Of a stretch of DNA of 64,000 bases, positions 1 to 9,224 are shown piece after piece; position 1 is the first letter of the stretch, and each line of letters begins with the position of its first letter. The stretch covers positions 117,737-181,736 of the forward strand of contig NC_010580.1 of assembly GCF_000019845.1 (NCBI RefSeq), read 5' to 3'. This stretch comes from Beijerinckia indica subsp. indica ATCC 9039. GTDB taxonomy: Bacteria; Pseudomonadota; Alphaproteobacteria; Rhizobiales; Beijerinckiaceae. The notes under the pieces were generated by a model. That model ran no database searches. It had not been told where the DNA came from and saw only the letters and a list, made by a program, of their open reading frames with translations. Made by a program: the position numbers and the translations under genes.

Positions 1-165
1 GAGATGAGCATAGGTGGGGTTCGTCGCAGCTCTCAGAATCAAGGACGGGTTGGTCGTGCCATCGGTCGGCATGAACTGCCGGATTGATTCGATGTCGCCA
101 GTGTCGGCAACGATGATCGACATGTCGCGCAATTGTTCAAGCTTGTTTTTTTGCACATTAGGCAT
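1..165 (-). CDS. tal: Transaldolase, N-terminal 55 residues (runs off the window)
   Basis: Reading leftwards from the ATG at 163-165, the frame stays open to position 1 and gives 55 residues. They match the start of the small transaldolases, with '[14 protein letters not shown]' and the conserved '[10 protein letters not shown]' strand that contains the family's TTNP motif. Transaldolase moves a dihydroxyacetone unit between pentose-phosphate-pathway sugars in the cytoplasm. A GAGG sits just before the ATG. It follows xylB on the same strand with a 123-base gap, which suits one operon that disposes of xylulose 5-phosphate. The catalytic lysine lies outside the window. Family assignment is firm; completeness is unknown. 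Confidence 0.9.
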   Translation of the reverse strand, partial: MPNVQKNKLEQLRDMSIIVADTGDIESIRQFMPTDGTTNPSLILRAATNPTYAHL

Positions 166-288
166 TGGCCTCACATGAGCCTCTCTAGAACGGATGATTA
201 CATTTGCGACATCTGGGCGAAATTTCTGGTGGTGGCATCGTGCTCGAACGATGCGCGGAGGGCTCAGCGCATGAACCTCTCCAAACGC

Positions 289-1734
289 TTAGGTTCGCCC
301 GGGGTAAAGATTGCGCCAGCGCTCGTATCTCTCCGCATAGGTCCGAGTGAAGGCTGGGGTCGGCACGATCGTCTCAAGAATTGCTGGCGGCCGACAGACC
401 GCCGTAGGCGATTCGCCTGTCGCGGCAAGTCGGCCGAGCCTGGCGGCCCCGAATGCCGCGCCAACTTCGCCTTGAGCGACCCGGTGAAGCGGCAAGCCGA
501 GCACATCGGCAAGGAGCGCCACCCAAAAGTGAGTGCGTGAGCCGCCCCCAATCACGGTAGCACTCTCCACCCGCGTGCCAGCCTGAGAGAGAGCATCAAG
601 GCAATCGCGAATGCCATAGGCCACGCCCTCCAGCACCGCTTGTGTCAGAGCTGGCCTATCCGTTTCGTGCGCTAGTTCAGCGAAAGCACCACGGAGGCTC
701 GCGTCATTGTGTGGCGTCCGTTCCCCAGAGAGGTAAGGCTGGAATAATGCTACCCCTGGACCGCTCGGTCGCCGGGGTAATTCAGCGAGCAGGTCCGCTT
801 CAGAACGGCCGACGATGCGCGCCCACCAGGACAGGCACGATGCAGCCGACAGCATCACACCCATTTGATGCCAAAGCCCAGGGAGTGCATGACAAAATGC
901 ATGAACAGCCGAGGAAGGATTAGCAGCAAAGCGATTGGTCGTTGCCCAGACTATACCTGAGGTCCCGAGCGAGACAAAGGCATCACCAGACCTAATCGCT
1001 CCGAGGCCTACAGCGCCCGCAGCATTATCGCCGGCTCCGCCGGCAACGACTGGCGGCGTCGTCATACCATAGCGTGCCGCGAGCTCCGACCGTAGCCGCC
1101 CGCTTGGCTCAGAGCCTTCGATTAGGCGGGGCATCTGTGCCCGGCTGAGGTCGGTCGCAGCCAAACATTCGTTTGACCAGTCGCGGGCCGCCACGTCGAG
1201 CCACAGAGTGCCGGCCGCGTCCGACATTTCGTCGACCTTTTCACCAGTCAGAGCAAGGCGAACATAAGCTTTCGGCAGGAGGACAGTAGCGATCCGACGG
1301 AAGATGTCCGGTTCGTGCTGACGAACCCAGAGGAGTTTAGGCGCCGTGAAACCCGACATAGCGAGGTTGCCAGTAATGACACTGAGCTCAGGGACGGCGT
1401 GCGTTAGCGTGACGCATTCATCCGTAGACCGGCCGTCATTCCACAGAATGCAGGGGCGCAGGGGCCGATCGTCCGGGCCCAGGAGCGTTGCACCATGCAT
1501 TTGCCCCGAGAGGCCAATGCCTTCAACCCGCGCCAGGGCGGCCCCGTGTGACATTTTGAGGGCATCCAAAGTGGTAAGAGTCGCACTGACCCAGCTATCC
1601 GGATCTTGTTCAGACCAGCCAGGCTGTGGGCGTGATACCTGCAATGGTTCCGACGCAGTCGCGAGAATTCGCTCGTCCGCATCGACAAGTACGGACTTCA
1701 CAGCCGAAGTACCGATATCAATGCCGAGAAACAT
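289..1734 (-). CDS. xylB: Xylulokinase (FGGY carbohydrate kinase)
   Basis: A 481-residue FGGY-family kinase, the usual length for XylB. It opens with the ATP-binding 'GIDIGTSAVKSVLVD' and has 'LSGQMHGATLL' and 'ILWNDGRS', typical of xylulokinases, then 'GAGDNAAGAVGLG' and 'YLSGERTPHND' in the C-terminal half. It would phosphorylate D-xylulose to D-xylulose 5-phosphate in the cytoplasm. AGGAGAG lies six bases before the ATG. Its first 17 bases overlap the end of the upstream AraC-type regulator gene, so the two are translated from one transcript. The neighbouring polyol dehydrogenase supplies the ketose and transaldolase follows downstream. Another FGGY substrate such as D-ribulose is possible but less likely. 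Confidence 0.92.
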   Translation of the reverse strand: MFLGIDIGTSAVKSVLVDADERILATASEPLQVSRPQPGWSEQDPDSWVSATLTTLDALKMSHGAALARVEGIGLSGQMHGATLLGPDDRPLRPCILWNDGRSTDECVTLTHAVPELSVITGNLAMSGFTAPKLLWVRQHEPDIFRRIATVLLPKAYVRLALTGEKVDEMSDAAGTLWLDVAARDWSNECLAATDLSRAQMPRLIEGSEPSGRLRSELAARYGMTTPPVVAGGAGDNAAGAVGLGAIRSGDAFVSLGTSGIVWATTNRFAANPSSAVHAFCHALPGLWHQMGVMLSAASCLSWWARIVGRSEADLLAELPRRPSGPGVALFQPYLSGERTPHNDASLRGAFAELAHETDRPALTQAVLEGVAYGIRDCLDALSQAGTRVESATVIGGGSRTHFWVALLADVLGLPLHRVAQGEVGAAFGAARLGRLAATGESPTAVCRPPAILETIVPTPAFTRTYAERYERWRNLYPGRT

Positions 1735-2683
1735 CTTCGCTCTCCTGATATCGGGCGCGGCCTCCGAAGGATCCCTGTCTGGACAGACCCCGGGGGTCGC
1801 TCAGCAGTTGCTGCCCCGCCATTCGCTTGTAAGCGGAGGGCGTCACACCACGCTCCTTGCGGAAATGACGATTAAAATTGGACACATTGTTGTAGCCAAC
1901 GTCAAAACAGATGGACGTGATTGGGACATTGGTCTCAATCAAAATTCTGCACGCACGGCCAATGCGCAGCTTGTGTACATATTCAACGAAGGTCCGACCC
2001 GTGTTCTTCTTGAAAAACCGTGAAAAGCCAGAGGCCGTCATACCGGCGATCTTGGCAGCGGCCACCATGCGCACCTCACGAGAGAGATTGCTGAGAACAT
2101 AGGAAGTAATGTCTTCCATAATTTTGGCGGTACGCGGATCGAGGCTTGGCGCGTAATCCACGCCGGCCAAAACGGTCTTTTCATTCGAACGGGCAAGCAT
2201 ATCGATGAGCTCGAAGAAGAGTGTCAGGCGGTGGAAACCGTGGGCTTCACCGATCTTCTGCAGAATTGCAGCACCTCGCTTCGCCGTCGCCCCGTGGAAT
2301 TCGAGGCCGCGCAGACCGAGGTTCAGAAATGAGCGAATCTCGATAAATTCCGGGAACATGGCGGCTGCGTGAACCAGCAGGCTCTCGTCGAATTGCAGGA
2401 CGATGTCTCGCCTTTCGATGAACTCGCCAGGCGCGATATTGCTTACCCATACATGCGGCAGGTTGGCGCCCACGAGGCAAAGATGGCCAGGAGCGAAATC
2501 GCCGATGTAGTCCCCAATAAAAACTGTGCCGCACGAGCGCGTGATGAGATGGATCTCGAATTCCGGATGGTAGTTCCAGCGCGCTAGCGCGTGCGGAAAG
2601 CTATGGGCGTGCCAGCGGAATGACTGATCGGAATCACAAATGATATATTCAAGCTCGGGGCACTTTACGGCGCGATCAGACAT
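1718..2683 (-). CDS. AraC-family transcriptional regulator of the polyol cluster
   Basis: A 321-residue regulator. The N-terminal half is a cupin-like ligand-binding domain ('WNYHPEFEIHLI', 'GDFAPGHLCLVGANLPHVW'). The last third of the protein holds two helix-turn-helix units, including 'AAKIAGMTASGFSRFFKK' and 'ICFDVGYNNVSNFNRHF', the classic AraC/XylS signature. The start at 2683 is chosen because GAGGA lies seven bases upstream; a longer frame to 2767 lacks such a site. The gene lies between the dehydrogenase and xylB and overlaps xylB by 17 bases, so it probably controls the same operon in response to a pentitol or pentose. The ligand cannot be read from sequence. Confidence 0.88.
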   Translation of the reverse strand: MSDRAVKCPELEYIICDSDQSFRWHAHSFPHALARWNYHPEFEIHLITRSCGTVFIGDYIGDFAPGHLCLVGANLPHVWVSNIAPGEFIERRDIVLQFDESLLVHAAAMFPEFIEIRSFLNLGLRGLEFHGATAKRGAAILQKIGEAHGFHRLTLFFELIDMLARSNEKTVLAGVDYAPSLDPRTAKIMEDITSYVLSNLSREVRMVAAAKIAGMTASGFSRFFKKNTGRTFVEYVHKLRIGRACRILIETNVPITSICFDVGYNNVSNFNRHFRKERGVTPSAYKRMAGQQLLSDPRGLSRQGSFGGRARYQESEDVSRH

Positions 2684-2958
2684 TGCTTCGTCCTCGCAGG
2701 AGACGCTCGTGGACAGTGACCATTCGGTCTTTGGATCGAAGGCGATGCTGCGATTGCGCTGTGGCAATCATCTTATTGTACTCGCAGTGCCGCCGTCCGG
2801 CATTTCTTCGAGACTGACGATCATCCGGAGAATAGTCGACTTTGACCCAGCTCGGAGAGGATCGCGAATGCATTTTCCGCAACATTAAAGCTGAATCCAG
2901 GGTGAACTTAACCTTCCAGTAGCGCTTGATCACATGGCTGCGCATGACGATTCCCATA

Positions 2959-4005
2959 TCAAACGAACTCGCCGTCGATCCGGATCTGAAGCTTGATATC
3001 GGTAGCACGGGCTTCCGCCGCGCGATCGAAGGCTTCGATGCTCCTGTTGAAAGGGAAGGTCTCGGAAATCAAGGGTTTCAGATCGACCTTGCCGGACGCG
3101 ATGAGATTCAGGGCACGATCGAAGATGTTGGCATAACGGAATACCGTCTCCATGCGCACTTCCTTGGACTGGGCCTTAACGATATCGAAGGTGACCGGTT
3201 CGATCGGGCAGCCGACAAAGACAACCGCCCCGCCGGGCCGTACGGCATCGAAGAGGTTCGAATACGCCTTGGCGCTACCGCTCGCCTCGCAGACGATATC
3301 GACGCCCCAGCCAGCCGTCGCATCGCTAATTGTGGCGACAAGATCCTGTTGGGTGATATTGATAGGTGTAATCCCAACATATCGGCTTGCAATCTCCAGC
3401 TTCTGTTGCTGAAGATCTGCGATAAATACTTGACTGCAGCCGCCGGCAAGTGCGGCGAGCGCTACCATGATACCAATTGTCCCGGCGCCAATCACAAGCG
3501 CCACGTCACCGGGGACGATTTTTGCCTTTGTCGCTGCCTGCAACCCTATGGCCAAGGGCTCAACCATTGCACTTTCGCCGAAAGAAACATTCTCGGGTAT
3601 TTTGTAGGTGAAGGCCGCAGGATGGATGACTAAAGGGGTGAGGCAGCCATGTACCGGTGGAGTCGCCCAAAATATAACTTCCGGATCAATATTATACAGC
3701 CCAAGCTTGGAAGCCTTCGAGTGTGGGTTGGGAATTCCTGGCTCCATGCACACGCGGTCGCCTGGCTTGAGGTCCTTCACTGCCGATCCCACTTCGACGA
3801 TCACCCCTGAGGCTTCATGGCCGAGAATCATGGGCTTATCGACAACATAGGGTCCGATATGGCCGTGGGTATAATAGTGCACGTCGCTGCCACATATGCC
3901 TACAGTGTTGATGCGGATCTTGACATCTTGGGGGCCGATATTGAGCGGGAGATCGATGTCGCGCAGTGACAATTGACGCTTTCGCTCTAGCACTAATGCT
4001 TGCAT
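2959..4005 (-). CDS. NAD(P)-dependent polyol dehydrogenase (xylitol/sorbitol dehydrogenase type)
   Basis: A medium-chain zinc alcohol dehydrogenase of 348 residues. Catalytic zinc ligands are visible in '[10 protein letters not shown]' (Cys near 38) and 'LGHEASG' (His-Glu near 62). The Rossmann glycine motif is '[12 protein letters not shown]' near 175. The cysteine-rich structural-zinc lobe is missing, as in sorbitol and xylitol dehydrogenases. It should oxidise a polyol such as xylitol or sorbitol to the ketose, which fits the xylulokinase downstream. The ATG at 4005 has GAGGA about eight bases upstream; the frame extends to 4041 without a better site. The exact substrate is inferred from context only. 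Confidence 0.88.
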   Translation of the reverse strand: MQALVLERKRQLSLRDIDLPLNIGPQDVKIRINTVGICGSDVHYYTHGHIGPYVVDKPMILGHEASGVIVEVGSAVKDLKPGDRVCMEPGIPNPHSKASKLGLYNIDPEVIFWATPPVHGCLTPLVIHPAAFTYKIPENVSFGESAMVEPLAIGLQAATKAKIVPGDVALVIGAGTIGIMVALAALAGGCSQVFIADLQQQKLEIASRYVGITPINITQQDLVATISDATAGWGVDIVCEASGSAKAYSNLFDAVRPGGAVVFVGCPIEPVTFDIVKAQSKEVRMETVFRYANIFDRALNLIASGKVDLKPLISETFPFNRSIEAFDRAAEARATDIKLQIRIDGEFV

Positions 4006-4163
4006 CGTTCGATCCTCGGTTCCCTTCAAACTGAAATTCAAAAGCCTATTAGCACGCCAATGAACAGCACTGGCGCTGCATGAGTTCCTGCAGCCACCAT
4101 ATTTGCTATCTCAAAACGCCTAACTGCTAAGCAATATTGATTAATCGTCGGCGAAGTGCGTCC

Positions 4164-5099
4164 CTAGCGCAGGCTGGACCATCCCTTGTAGTCCGCAACG
4201 TTGTCCTTGGTGAGCAGGGTCGATGGCATTAAGATCATCGGGTTATCCGGCTTCTTGCCGTTCATGATCTCGTAGCCAATTTGAACAGCTTGTTGCGCCA
4301 TGCCATAGGGATCCTGGCTGGCCGACGCCTGGATCCGCGTATTGCCGCCTTTGAATGCCTTCTCAATGTCTGGGGCACCGTCGACCGAAGCAATGAAGAA
4401 CTCGTTGCGGCCAAACTGCTGAGCAGCGAGATCACTTCCAGTAGCCTGTGGGTCACAGACCGTAAAGACTGCATCAATTTTCCGATGACGGGTGAGATGA
4501 CCCTGCATGATTTTCATGCCTTCATCGCGGGAGCATTTACCATTCTGATCGTCCGACAGGATCGTGATCTTCGGATTGTTGGCCAGGGATTTTCTACAGC
4601 CGGATACACGGTCAATTATCGACGATATTTGCGGCCCGTTCTGAATGATGATCTGACCGCCAGCGGCACCCAGCTTGTCAACTATGTATTGGCAGGCGAT
4701 CTCGCCGGCCTGGACATTGTTGGTTTGCACCGTCGCATCGGCCCCAACCGCGGCGACGTCGGTCGCCATCACTACGATTCCTGCATTTTGCGCCCGCTTG
4801 ATCGCCGGTGCGATCGCCTTCGGATCGGCGGCGGCGAGCAGGATTAGATCGACGCCCGAGGCAATGAAGTTATCGATTTGGTTGAACTGCTTGTTTAGAT
4901 CGTAATTGGAGTCAACGGTGATAACCTTGACATCGGGGTTGATCTCTTTGGCCTTGGCCTCAGCACTCTGCGACAGGGCTACAAAATACAAATTGCCGAG
5001 CGAGCCTACCGAGACCCCGACAGATTTAAGATCCTTAGCCCCGGCGGCTCCCATCGCAAGGACGAGGATAGCACTGCCCATCAATAACTGCTTGATCAT
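4164..5099 (-). CDS. Periplasmic sugar-binding protein of an ABC transporter
   Basis: A 311-residue exported protein. The first 21 residues ('MIKQLLMGSAILVLAMGAAG') form a signal peptide. The remainder is a ribose/xylose-type binding protein of the LacI-like fold (Peripla_BP_4), with 'FIASGVDLILLAAAD', 'VDGAPDIEKAFKGGNTRIQA' and 'QDPYGMAQQAVQIGYEI'. It would capture a pentose or pentitol in the periplasm. GAGAG precedes the ATG at 5099. The dehydrogenase follows 158 bases downstream on the same strand. No permease or ATPase gene lies in the window, so the transporter is incomplete here. The 5' side borders insertion-sequence debris from 5336 on. Confidence 0.88.
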   Translation of the reverse strand: MIKQLLMGSAILVLAMGAAGAKDLKSVGVSVGSLGNLYFVALSQSAEAKAKEINPDVKVITVDSNYDLNKQFNQIDNFIASGVDLILLAAADPKAIAPAIKRAQNAGIVVMATDVAAVGADATVQTNNVQAGEIACQYIVDKLGAAGGQIIIQNGPQISSIIDRVSGCRKSLANNPKITILSDDQNGKCSRDEGMKIMQGHLTRHRKIDAVFTVCDPQATGSDLAAQQFGRNEFFIASVDGAPDIEKAFKGGNTRIQASASQDPYGMAQQAVQIGYEIMNGKKPDNPMILMPSTLLTKDNVADYKGWSSLR

Positions 5100-5366
5100 G
5101 GCGTTTCTCTCGAAATTGTTTTTGATTGTATGGTCCGGATGAGAATAGGGGGCAGCGATTTTCATGCTAGGGTGGAAATTGCCCAATACCTATACGAATT
5201 TGCGACGGATACCGGCGCGGTAAGGTTGTCCAACATGATCCTCGACAACTATGCCTGTCGGAAGGTAGCTAATTGGGAACGGTTTATATCTGTTTGGGGA
5301 CTGGAAAGAATTTGGGGTAACAGGATTGTTGAGGCATGATCGGCTTTTCCGAGGGGAGGAAAAGCC

Positions 5367-5580
5367 ATGCAATGGCGGATCAAGCTGGAGGCAACGACCG
5401 GCTGGGTGAAGTGATCGAATATGAGGTTAGTCAGGTGGAACGGCAGTTCTCAACGGCAACTGCAGAGGATTTCGGACTCACGCTCAACGAAGGAAAAGGC
5501 ATCCTGCGCCAGCTGCAGGCCGTCATGGTTGCAAGCCAGATGCTGGAATTCAATGTCGCCAGCCAGGTTTGCAGAGCGTG
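5367..5580 (+). pseudogene. ISKra4-family transposase, N-terminal remnant with a one-base frameshift
   Basis: The reading frame starting at 5367, behind GAGGGGAGG, encodes 'MQWRIKLEATTGW' and then hits a stop. One base out of frame it continues as 'GEVIEYEVSQVERQF' and 'FGLTLNEGKGILRQLQ', ending near 'VCRAC'. This is the usual N-terminus of ISKra4-family transposases. Restoring one G in the run at about 5403-5406 rejoins the frames. Homology stops at about 5580, before any catalytic region, so it is a dead fragment. It lies between the sugar cluster and the IS6 remnant. Confidence 0.6.
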
Positions 5581-5734
5581 CTACCCAAATAAACTCTTTA
5601 TTTTTATTAACTTATAGGATAGTTCAAAGCTCGATTTTCGAGAGTGAAGACTTCATTCAAGAAGAATGATCGGCGCAATTGGGCTCGTGCAAATTTTGAA
5701 TACGGACACGGGAAGACGTTTGAGACTGTGATTT

Positions 5735-6435
5735 TTACGCTCTGTTCACCAAGGGAAGTCCGAAGCAGACAGAGAGCAGGTTGTTCTGCTCGCGGACAGT
5801 CCAGGGACCGATGAAGCCGAAGCCTTTGCGCAGCATGGCCTCGAACCCTTTGATGGTTCGTCTGGCGGTGTGAAAGGATTGGAAGCAGCCGACCTTCGGC
5901 ATGTTTTGTTTGACCCTAAAATGGTCGCTTTCGATGCCCTGCTGCAGGTGTTTGGTGACCCGATGGATCGGGTTCGTGCGCAGCAGGCCTTCCTTCTCCG
6001 CCGCCTTGATGGCAGGCGGGAAGGTTTTGGCACCATCGGTGCCGATATGATCGGGTGAAAGCAGAGGCTCGTCCTTCAGCATCTTGCGGAAGAACCGCTT
6101 GGCGGCGGCCAAATCACACTGCGCCGTCAAAAGGAAATCGACTGGGTTGCCGTGCTTGTCGATGGCCCGATAAAGATAGCGTCTGACCTTTGATCTTCAC
6201 ATAGGTCTCATCGATGCGGATCGAGCCGCAATGCGGCTTGCGGAAGGATCGCAGCCGCGTCTCGATCAGCGGCGCATGGGCCAAAACCCAATGATTCAAG
6301 GTGCTATGGTCGACCTCGAAGCCACGTTCGAGAAACATTTCCTCCAGATTTCGGTAGCTCAAGGAATAGCGCAGAGACCAGGACACCGCCTGGATAATCA
6401 GCCACGCCTCGAAATGCCGCCCCTTGAAATCGTCC
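5735..6435 (-). pseudogene. IS6-family transposase, frameshifted and 5' truncated (copy 1)
   Basis: Two minus-strand frames together give an IS6-family (IS26-like) transposase. The upstream part carries 'DDFKGRHFEAWLI', 'SLSYRNLEEMFLERG' and the first catalytic region 'CGSIRIDETYVKIKG'. The downstream part carries 'FFRKMLKDEPLLSPDHIGTDG' region motifs and 'RRTIKGFEAMLRKGFGF'. A frameshift near 6170-6180 separates them, and the expected N-terminus is replaced at about 6435 by the end of the ISL3 element. A diverged second copy lies at 10347-11035, and the bases left of both copies (about 5688-5709 and 10297-10318) are alike, marking the element's end. Confidence 0.75.
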
Positions 6436-8387
6436 TGTCGGATGGTCGATAACTGGGTTCTGTTCCAATTTGCGTGCTTGATTGGCTTGGTGGAGCCGAG
6501 CCCCACATATAGGGCATGCGGAAGAAGATCCATTTGGCCTTCGGGCTTGGCATTGCTGTCGAAAAGATCGACCATCGCGAGGAAGGCTGGGTGGTTTCAG
6601 CTCTCGCGTCTGGAACCCGCAGCTGTCCCGGCTGCGGTGTGGTCTCAACCAGGCGGCACAGTTGGCACGTCAGACACCTGCAGGATCTGCCGATCCAGGG
6701 GATCCCTGTGACCATCGCGCTGCAGCTGGGACGCTGGCGCTGCCGCAACGAGAGCTGCTCGCGCAAGACTTTCGTCGAGAAGATCTCGACCGCCTTTCCG
6801 TTTGCCCGACGGACCGCACGGGTCGGTGAGATCATTCGCCTCTTTGGCCATGCCGCGGGAGGCCGGGTTGGTGCAAGACTGTTGGACCGCCTTGCCATGC
6901 CAACCAGCCATAACACGGTCCTGAGGCATCTCAAACGGCATGCTTCGGCGAGCAAGCTCAAGGCTCCCCTTCGGATTGCCGCTATCGATGACTGGAGCTG
7001 GCGGCGGGGCGAAACCTACGGCACGATCATCGTCGATCTCGAAAGGCGGACCGTTGTCGATGTCTTGCCCGTTCGTTCCGTCGAGAGCACGGAGCACTGG
7101 CTCAGGCAGCATCCTGGCATCGAGATCGTCAGTCGGGATCGGTGTGGCCTCTATGCCCAGGCCATTCGGCAGGGCGCGCCCCAGGCCCAGCAGGTGACCG
7201 ACCGGTTTCATCTGCTGCAGAACCTGCGGGAGGCCATCGAGCGCCAGATGGAACGGGTCAGCCGGTTTGCCGGTCGCTCTCTTCTGCCAGCGGGTTCTGA
7301 CGCCAAACGGGAAGCACCCCGGCAGGCAAGCCGGGAAGCCCGATTGGCGTTATTTCAAAATGTTCACGAGCTACACTCGGCCGGAATGCCTATCACGGCG
7401 ATCAAGGACAAGACCGGGCTTGCCCTGCACACGCTGCGCCAATGGGTCCGTCTGGATGACTTGCCGGCGCGCCGTCACCCCGCTCCGACCGCCAGATCAC
7501 CGGCTTCTTTCAAGGATTTCCTGAAGCAGCAATGGGAGGCTGGAAACCGATGTGGACGCCATCTTCTGCATGATCTCCGCCATCGCGGCTATACGGGCAG
7601 CCGCTCTCACCTCTATCACTTCATCGCGGAATGGCGGCGGCTTGAGCCGGATGAGAGCAGGAACATCAAGGCGTCACCAACACCACATACGCCACTGGCG
7701 GAAACGAAAGCAATTGACCCAGTGACGGGCTGGCAGATCTCGCCGAAAGTCGCCGCAGTGCTGTGCCTGAAGCCGACGCGCTTGCTGACACCCCGTCAAG
7801 CACTCAAGGTCAAAGCCCTGAAACAGGCCTCTCCAAGCTTCGTCACCATGCGGGCTCTAGCGATGCGGTTTCGTGGTCTTATGCGCAGCAAGGAGCCATC
7901 AAAGCTCGAAAAATGGCTCGAGAAGGTAAGACATGCCGCCATTCTCCCTCTGCAGCAATTTGCCAAAACGCTGAGGCGTGATCTCGCCGCTGTCCGAAAC
8001 GCTATTACTCAGCCTTGGAGCAGTGGGCAAGCGGAAGGACAGATCAACCGCTTGAAAACACTCAAGCGGACGATGTACGGAAGAGCTGGCAATGAGCTGC
8101 TCCGCGCTCGGATGATGCCGTTTGATTTCGTAAATGAAACTGTGAATGGAATGCCTGATCCTTGAGGCCGACTCATTAGAAAAGAAACGACAAAACAAAG
8201 TGTTCAGCGACAGCACTTTGCTGGGATAGCGATCTGAACCACTCACGCTGCACCGCACACAAAGCTTGAACGTGTGCTTACATTTTTTCCTGCCGCAAAT
8301 CAGAATCCATCCTCTTGATATCGGCAGAAGAATTGATGCCAGGCAGCACGCAAAGTGGAACAGAACCCATTTAATGACAATCCGACA
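6436..8387. mobile_element. ISL3-family insertion sequence, apparently complete
   Basis: The transposase gene at 6516-8165 is bracketed by long imperfect inverted repeats. The left end begins TGTCGGATGGTCGATAACTG at 6436; the right end, read inward from 8387, begins TGTCGGATTGTCATTAAATG; both continue into GGGTTCTGTTCCA and TTTGCGTGC. The element is about 1.95 kb. No direct target duplication is visible: the left flank is the IS6 transposase remnant and the right flank is a groES fragment. This suggests a deletion next to the element after insertion. The exact outer base is uncertain by a few positions. Confidence 0.78.
6516..8165 (+). CDS. ISL3-family transposase
   Basis: A 549-residue intact transposase. 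The N-terminus has the zinc-finger pattern of ISL3 transposases, 'SCPGCGVVSTRRHSWHVRHL' followed by 'RWRCRNESCSRKTF'. The DDE domain has 'IAAIDDWSWRRGETYGTII', 'VSRDRCGLYAQAIRQGAP' and 'VTDRFHLLQNLREAIE', and near the end 'QPWSSGQAEGQINRLKTLKR'. It cuts and rejoins DNA for the element's movement. It reads without frameshifts, so the element may be active. Start at 6516 is the first ATG after the left inverted repeat. Confidence 0.93.
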   Translation: MRKKIHLAFGLGIAVEKIDHREEGWVVSALASGTRSCPGCGVVSTRRHSWHVRHLQDLPIQGIPVTIALQLGRWRCRNESCSRKTFVEKISTAFPFARRTARVGEIIRLFGHAAGGRVGARLLDRLAMPTSHNTVLRHLKRHASASKLKAPLRIAAIDDWSWRRGETYGTIIVDLERRTVVDVLPVRSVESTEHWLRQHPGIEIVSRDRCGLYAQAIRQGAPQAQQVTDRFHLLQNLREAIERQMERVSRFAGRSLLPAGSDAKREAPRQASREARLALFQNVHELHSAGMPITAIKDKTGLALHTLRQWVRLDDLPARRHPAPTARSPASFKDFLKQQWEAGNRCGRHLLHDLRHRGYTGSRSHLYHFIAEWRRLEPDESRNIKASPTPHTPLAETKAIDPVTGWQISPKVAAVLCLKPTRLLTPRQALKVKALKQASPSFVTMRALAMRFRGLMRSKEPSKLEKWLEKVRHAAILPLQQFAKTLRRDLAAVRNAITQPWSSGQAEGQINRLKTLKRTMYGRAGNELLRARMMPFDFVNETVNGMPDP

Positions 8388-8461
8388 ATGCCGCCTTTGG
8401 TCTTTTCCTCTGCATCGATACGACGGACCAGAACGCGGTCGTACATGGGACGAAACGTCGT
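8387..8461 (-). pseudogene. groES: groES (co-chaperonin Cpn10) 5' fragment cut by the ISL3 element
   Basis: Minus-strand codons from 8461 to 8387 read 'TTFRPMYDRVLVRRIDAEEK' then 'TKGGI', the highly conserved start of GroES. The reading ends exactly at the ISL3 terminus, where the family would continue with 'IIPDTA'. AGGAG lies just upstream of the expected start, but the start codon position reads ACG rather than ATG. No remaining part of groES and no groEL is present in the window. This was probably an accessory, plasmid-borne groES. Confidence 0.75.
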
Positions 8462-8682
8462 CGGTTTCTCCTGACAAAATTTCAAATTTTCGAAAAAGCG
8501 AGGCTTGACCGCCTCGATCGGCGAGCTGGGAGCGCCCTCAAAAGAGTTCAAGAGCTTATTTAAAAAATAGCATTCTCGTGAGAGACTGCTAATGCTTGTT
8601 TTTAAGAAGATAGGCACGAAAAGGTGCAAGGTTGGCCTATCGCCAACCTTTGGTCTCTGCCGACCTATTCTCTGATTTTCAG

Positions 8683-8967
8683 TTAGGGATTAGCCGCCAG
8701 CACGGAAGGCTGCTGCTCTGCACGAGGCTGGTTGACCGGCAGGCTTTCACCATCATATGGTTTGGCCTTCACGGGGATTCCTCGGCAGCTCGCGATCAGG
8801 CGATAGGTCCAGACGTCATCGCCTTGTACTTCTTGGACGATGAGTTCAGTCCCTTGGGTCCAATCTGCTGTCTTATGGATTTGGTCAGGTGCGATCTGGA
8901 ATGCCGACCTATCGACCAACTTAACAACACCGTTTCTGTAGGTTGAGAGAAGACTTATTCGAGCCAT
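8683..8967 (-). CDS. Conserved-looking small protein of unknown function
   Basis: A 94-residue open frame with GGAG eight bases before its ATG at 8967. Composition and codon use look coding: 'MARISLLSTYRNGVVKLV' is followed by a mixed beta-rich core 'GTELIVQEVQGDDVWTYRLI' and a proline-rich tail. I recognise no domain and no membrane segment or signal peptide. It sits alone between the groES fragment and the Hsp20 gene, transcribed away from hsp20. It may belong to the stress set by position, but nothing in the sequence shows its function. Confidence 0.5.
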   Translation of the reverse strand: MARISLLSTYRNGVVKLVDRSAFQIAPDQIHKTADWTQGTELIVQEVQGDDVWTYRLIASCRGIPVKAKPYDGESLPVNQPRAEQQPSVLAANP

Positions 8968-9104
8968 TTCGAAGCTCCATTGTTGCTCGCGTGACGCCCT
9001 TTCTCGTGTCGACGCCAGAAAAAATATTTTACACTTTCAGGCAAAGCAAGACCCTTGAAACCCACTTCTCGCTCAAACAAAAAATTCGGCAAAAAATTTT
9101 CGGT

Positions 9105-9224
9105 CGCCTCTTGATGAGGCGGAATACGCCGACCAAATCGATGCCCGTCAAGGCTGGAGGCCTGACAGAAAGGGCGCTGCTCCGGCAGCCTTAATCATAT
9201 TGCTCAATGGAGGATGTGGTCATG
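9105..9224 (+). promoter_or_regulatory. Probable ROSE-type RNA thermometer in the hsp20 leader
   Basis: The last leader hairpin reads CATATTGCTCAATGGAGGAT, ending at 9215. The TTGCT element lies just 5' of the Shine-Dalgarno GGAGGA and can pair imperfectly with it, the arrangement that defines ROSE thermometers of rhizobial small heat-shock genes. Upstream stems include GCTGC-TCCG-GCAGC at 9177-9190 and AGG-CTGG-AGGCCT. At low temperature the stem would mask the ribosome site, and heat would open it. The 5' end of the leader is not defined. Confidence 0.65.

Noticed and set aside
6436..6478. GGTTCTGTTCCA as the terminal repeat of the IS6 element
   Set aside because: It points away from the IS6 gene and is mirrored at 8343-8387, so it belongs to the ISL3 element.
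9054..9060. CTTGAAA, resembling a heat-shock sigma-32 -35 box upstream of hsp20
   Set aside because: No matching -10 (CCCAT-like) element lies at the required distance, so I do not call a promoter.
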